DNA from: Haloarcula litorea
GTDB taxonomy: Archaea; Halobacteriota; Halobacteria; Halobacteriales; Haloarculaceae
NCBI RefSeq assembly: GCF_029338195.1
Contig: NZ_CP119779.1
Location: 434,001-498,000 of the forward strand
DNA length: 64,000 nucleotides
Direction of reading: 5' to 3'
Below, one piece after another: positions 63,603 to 64,000 of this stretch. The notes under the pieces were generated by a model. It saw nothing but the letters and a program-made list of their open reading frames with translations, had not been told where the DNA came from and made no database searches. How positions within the stretch are numbered: position 1 is the first letter of the stretch; every line of letters starts with the position of its first letter. Both the position numbers and the translations under genes were made by a program.

Positions 63603-64000
63603 ATGGCTCTCGACCGTTCGCCGCGACGGACCGGACTACTGGTGGCGAGCCTCGGTGTGCTGACGACCGCCGCTCACCACTTCTCGGTGTTCCTGTATCC
63701 GCAGTACTTCATCGGCACAGACGCCGCGCGCGCGGCGTATCTCGACGCCTGGTTTTCTCTGGTGAGCACGGCCGGTCTCGGTCTCCGGTTTGTCGTGATT
63801 CCACTGCTGGCCGCCGTCGGCGGGTTCTATCTCGTCCACGTCGATACGGAACCGATACGGCGAGTCGCTGGCTGGTTTCTCGTCTCGGGTTTCGTCTTCG
63901 GGCTGGGCACACTCTTCCTCGATTGGATCGTGGCAGAACCGTCCTTCCAGATGTCACCGGGTACCGCCCTGCAGTACGGGATTCTCACGATGCTCTCTGT
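63603..64000 (+). CDS. Multi-pass membrane protein, truncated by the window edge
   Basis: The open frame runs to the last base, giving at least 132 residues with four hydrophobic helices. Two adjacent histidines (TAAHHFSVFLYPQYF) follow the first helix. Codon use is less GC-biased than in neighbouring genes (codons such as gat, tat, ttt and ata recur), which could mean recent transfer or low expression. I do not recognise the family from this part. Confidence 0.7.
   Translation, partial: MALDRSPRRTGLLVASLGVLTTAAHHFSVFLYPQYFIGTDAARAAYLDAWFSLVSTAGLGLRFVVIPLLAAVGGFYLVHVDTEPIRRVAGWFLVSGFVFGLGTLFLDWIVAEPSFQMSPGTALQYGILTMLS

Overview
The window is chromosomal DNA from a halophilic archaeon (class Halobacteria). 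The signs are consistent: very high GC (roughly 70%), strongly acidic proteins, twin-arginine lipoprotein signals, short or absent 5' leaders with archaeal TATA boxes about 26-30 bases before start codons, GTG starts overlapping upstream stops, a PGF-CTERM surface tail, and families largely confined to haloarchaea (HalOD1, DUF7344, LWR-salt, DUF5815, DUF6149). About 70 protein genes, two of them cut by the window edges, and one tRNA fill the sequence densely. The only gap over 300 bases is 3690-4048. I see no transposase, integrase, phage module, CRISPR array or replication origin, so this is mostly core and housekeeping DNA.

Layout. 1-8.6 kb: the end of a YchF-type GTPase, a chemotaxis transducer without an external sensor domain, a DsbA-like lipoprotein with a cysteine-containing membrane partner, a nucleoside hydrolase, an AI-2E family exporter, a membrane-anchored beta-propeller, and two tandem paralogous membrane/coiled-coil proteins. 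8.7-14 kb: a PiT permease, then a divergent pair of carotenoid genes (Brp/Blh-type carotene cleavage enzyme and CrtI-family desaturase) and an MFS transporter. 14-21 kb: a deaminase with an HTH regulator, an orphan pyruvate dehydrogenase E1 alpha, and a three-gene thiamine-type ABC importer. 21-30 kb: a DUF7344/HalOD1 pair, a CapA-like lipoprotein, aIF2-beta, cysteine synthase, an SRAP (HMCES/YedK) DNA-protein crosslink gene divergent from an aldo/keto reductase, and a methyltransferase.

28-38 kb is dominated by transport: the BtuCD cobalamin importer divergent from its surface-tethered BtuF, then a five-gene dipeptide/oligopeptide ABC operon preceded by an unusually AT-rich promoter region. 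38-50 kb: a GAF-PAS-LOV histidine kinase, carB, several small haloarchaeal lipoproteins and DUF genes, and a NAD(P)/FAD oxidoreductase. 50.7-54.7 kb: the trpDFEG operon, every junction overlapping by four bases, with a TGTACA-type inverted repeat upstream. 54.8-64 kb: tRNA-Val(GAC), a cysteine-rich Tat-exported protein, a large secreted CARDB-like protein with a repetitive tail, pterin carbinolamine dehydratase, an LWR-salt protein, a HAD hydrolase, a shortened MoeA-like protein, a GIDE-like membrane protein, a small heat-shock protein and an ABC1/UbiB kinase.

Links between genes. The carotene cleavage enzyme and desaturase point to retinal production, although no opsin is in the window; the LOV kinase is a second light-related element. 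The orphan E1 alpha is a thiamine diphosphate enzyme lying 0.5 kb from the thiamine-type importer. No single locus is plainly a new defence or mobile system. The most notable observations are a MoeA homologue apparently lacking domain II, a candidate exported thiol-redox pair, a perfectly symmetric TATA palindrome shared by btuC and btuF, a TrpY-like box in front of haloarchaeal trp genes, a recent tandem paralogue pair, and a 35-bp duplication copying the end of one gene into its 3' flank.
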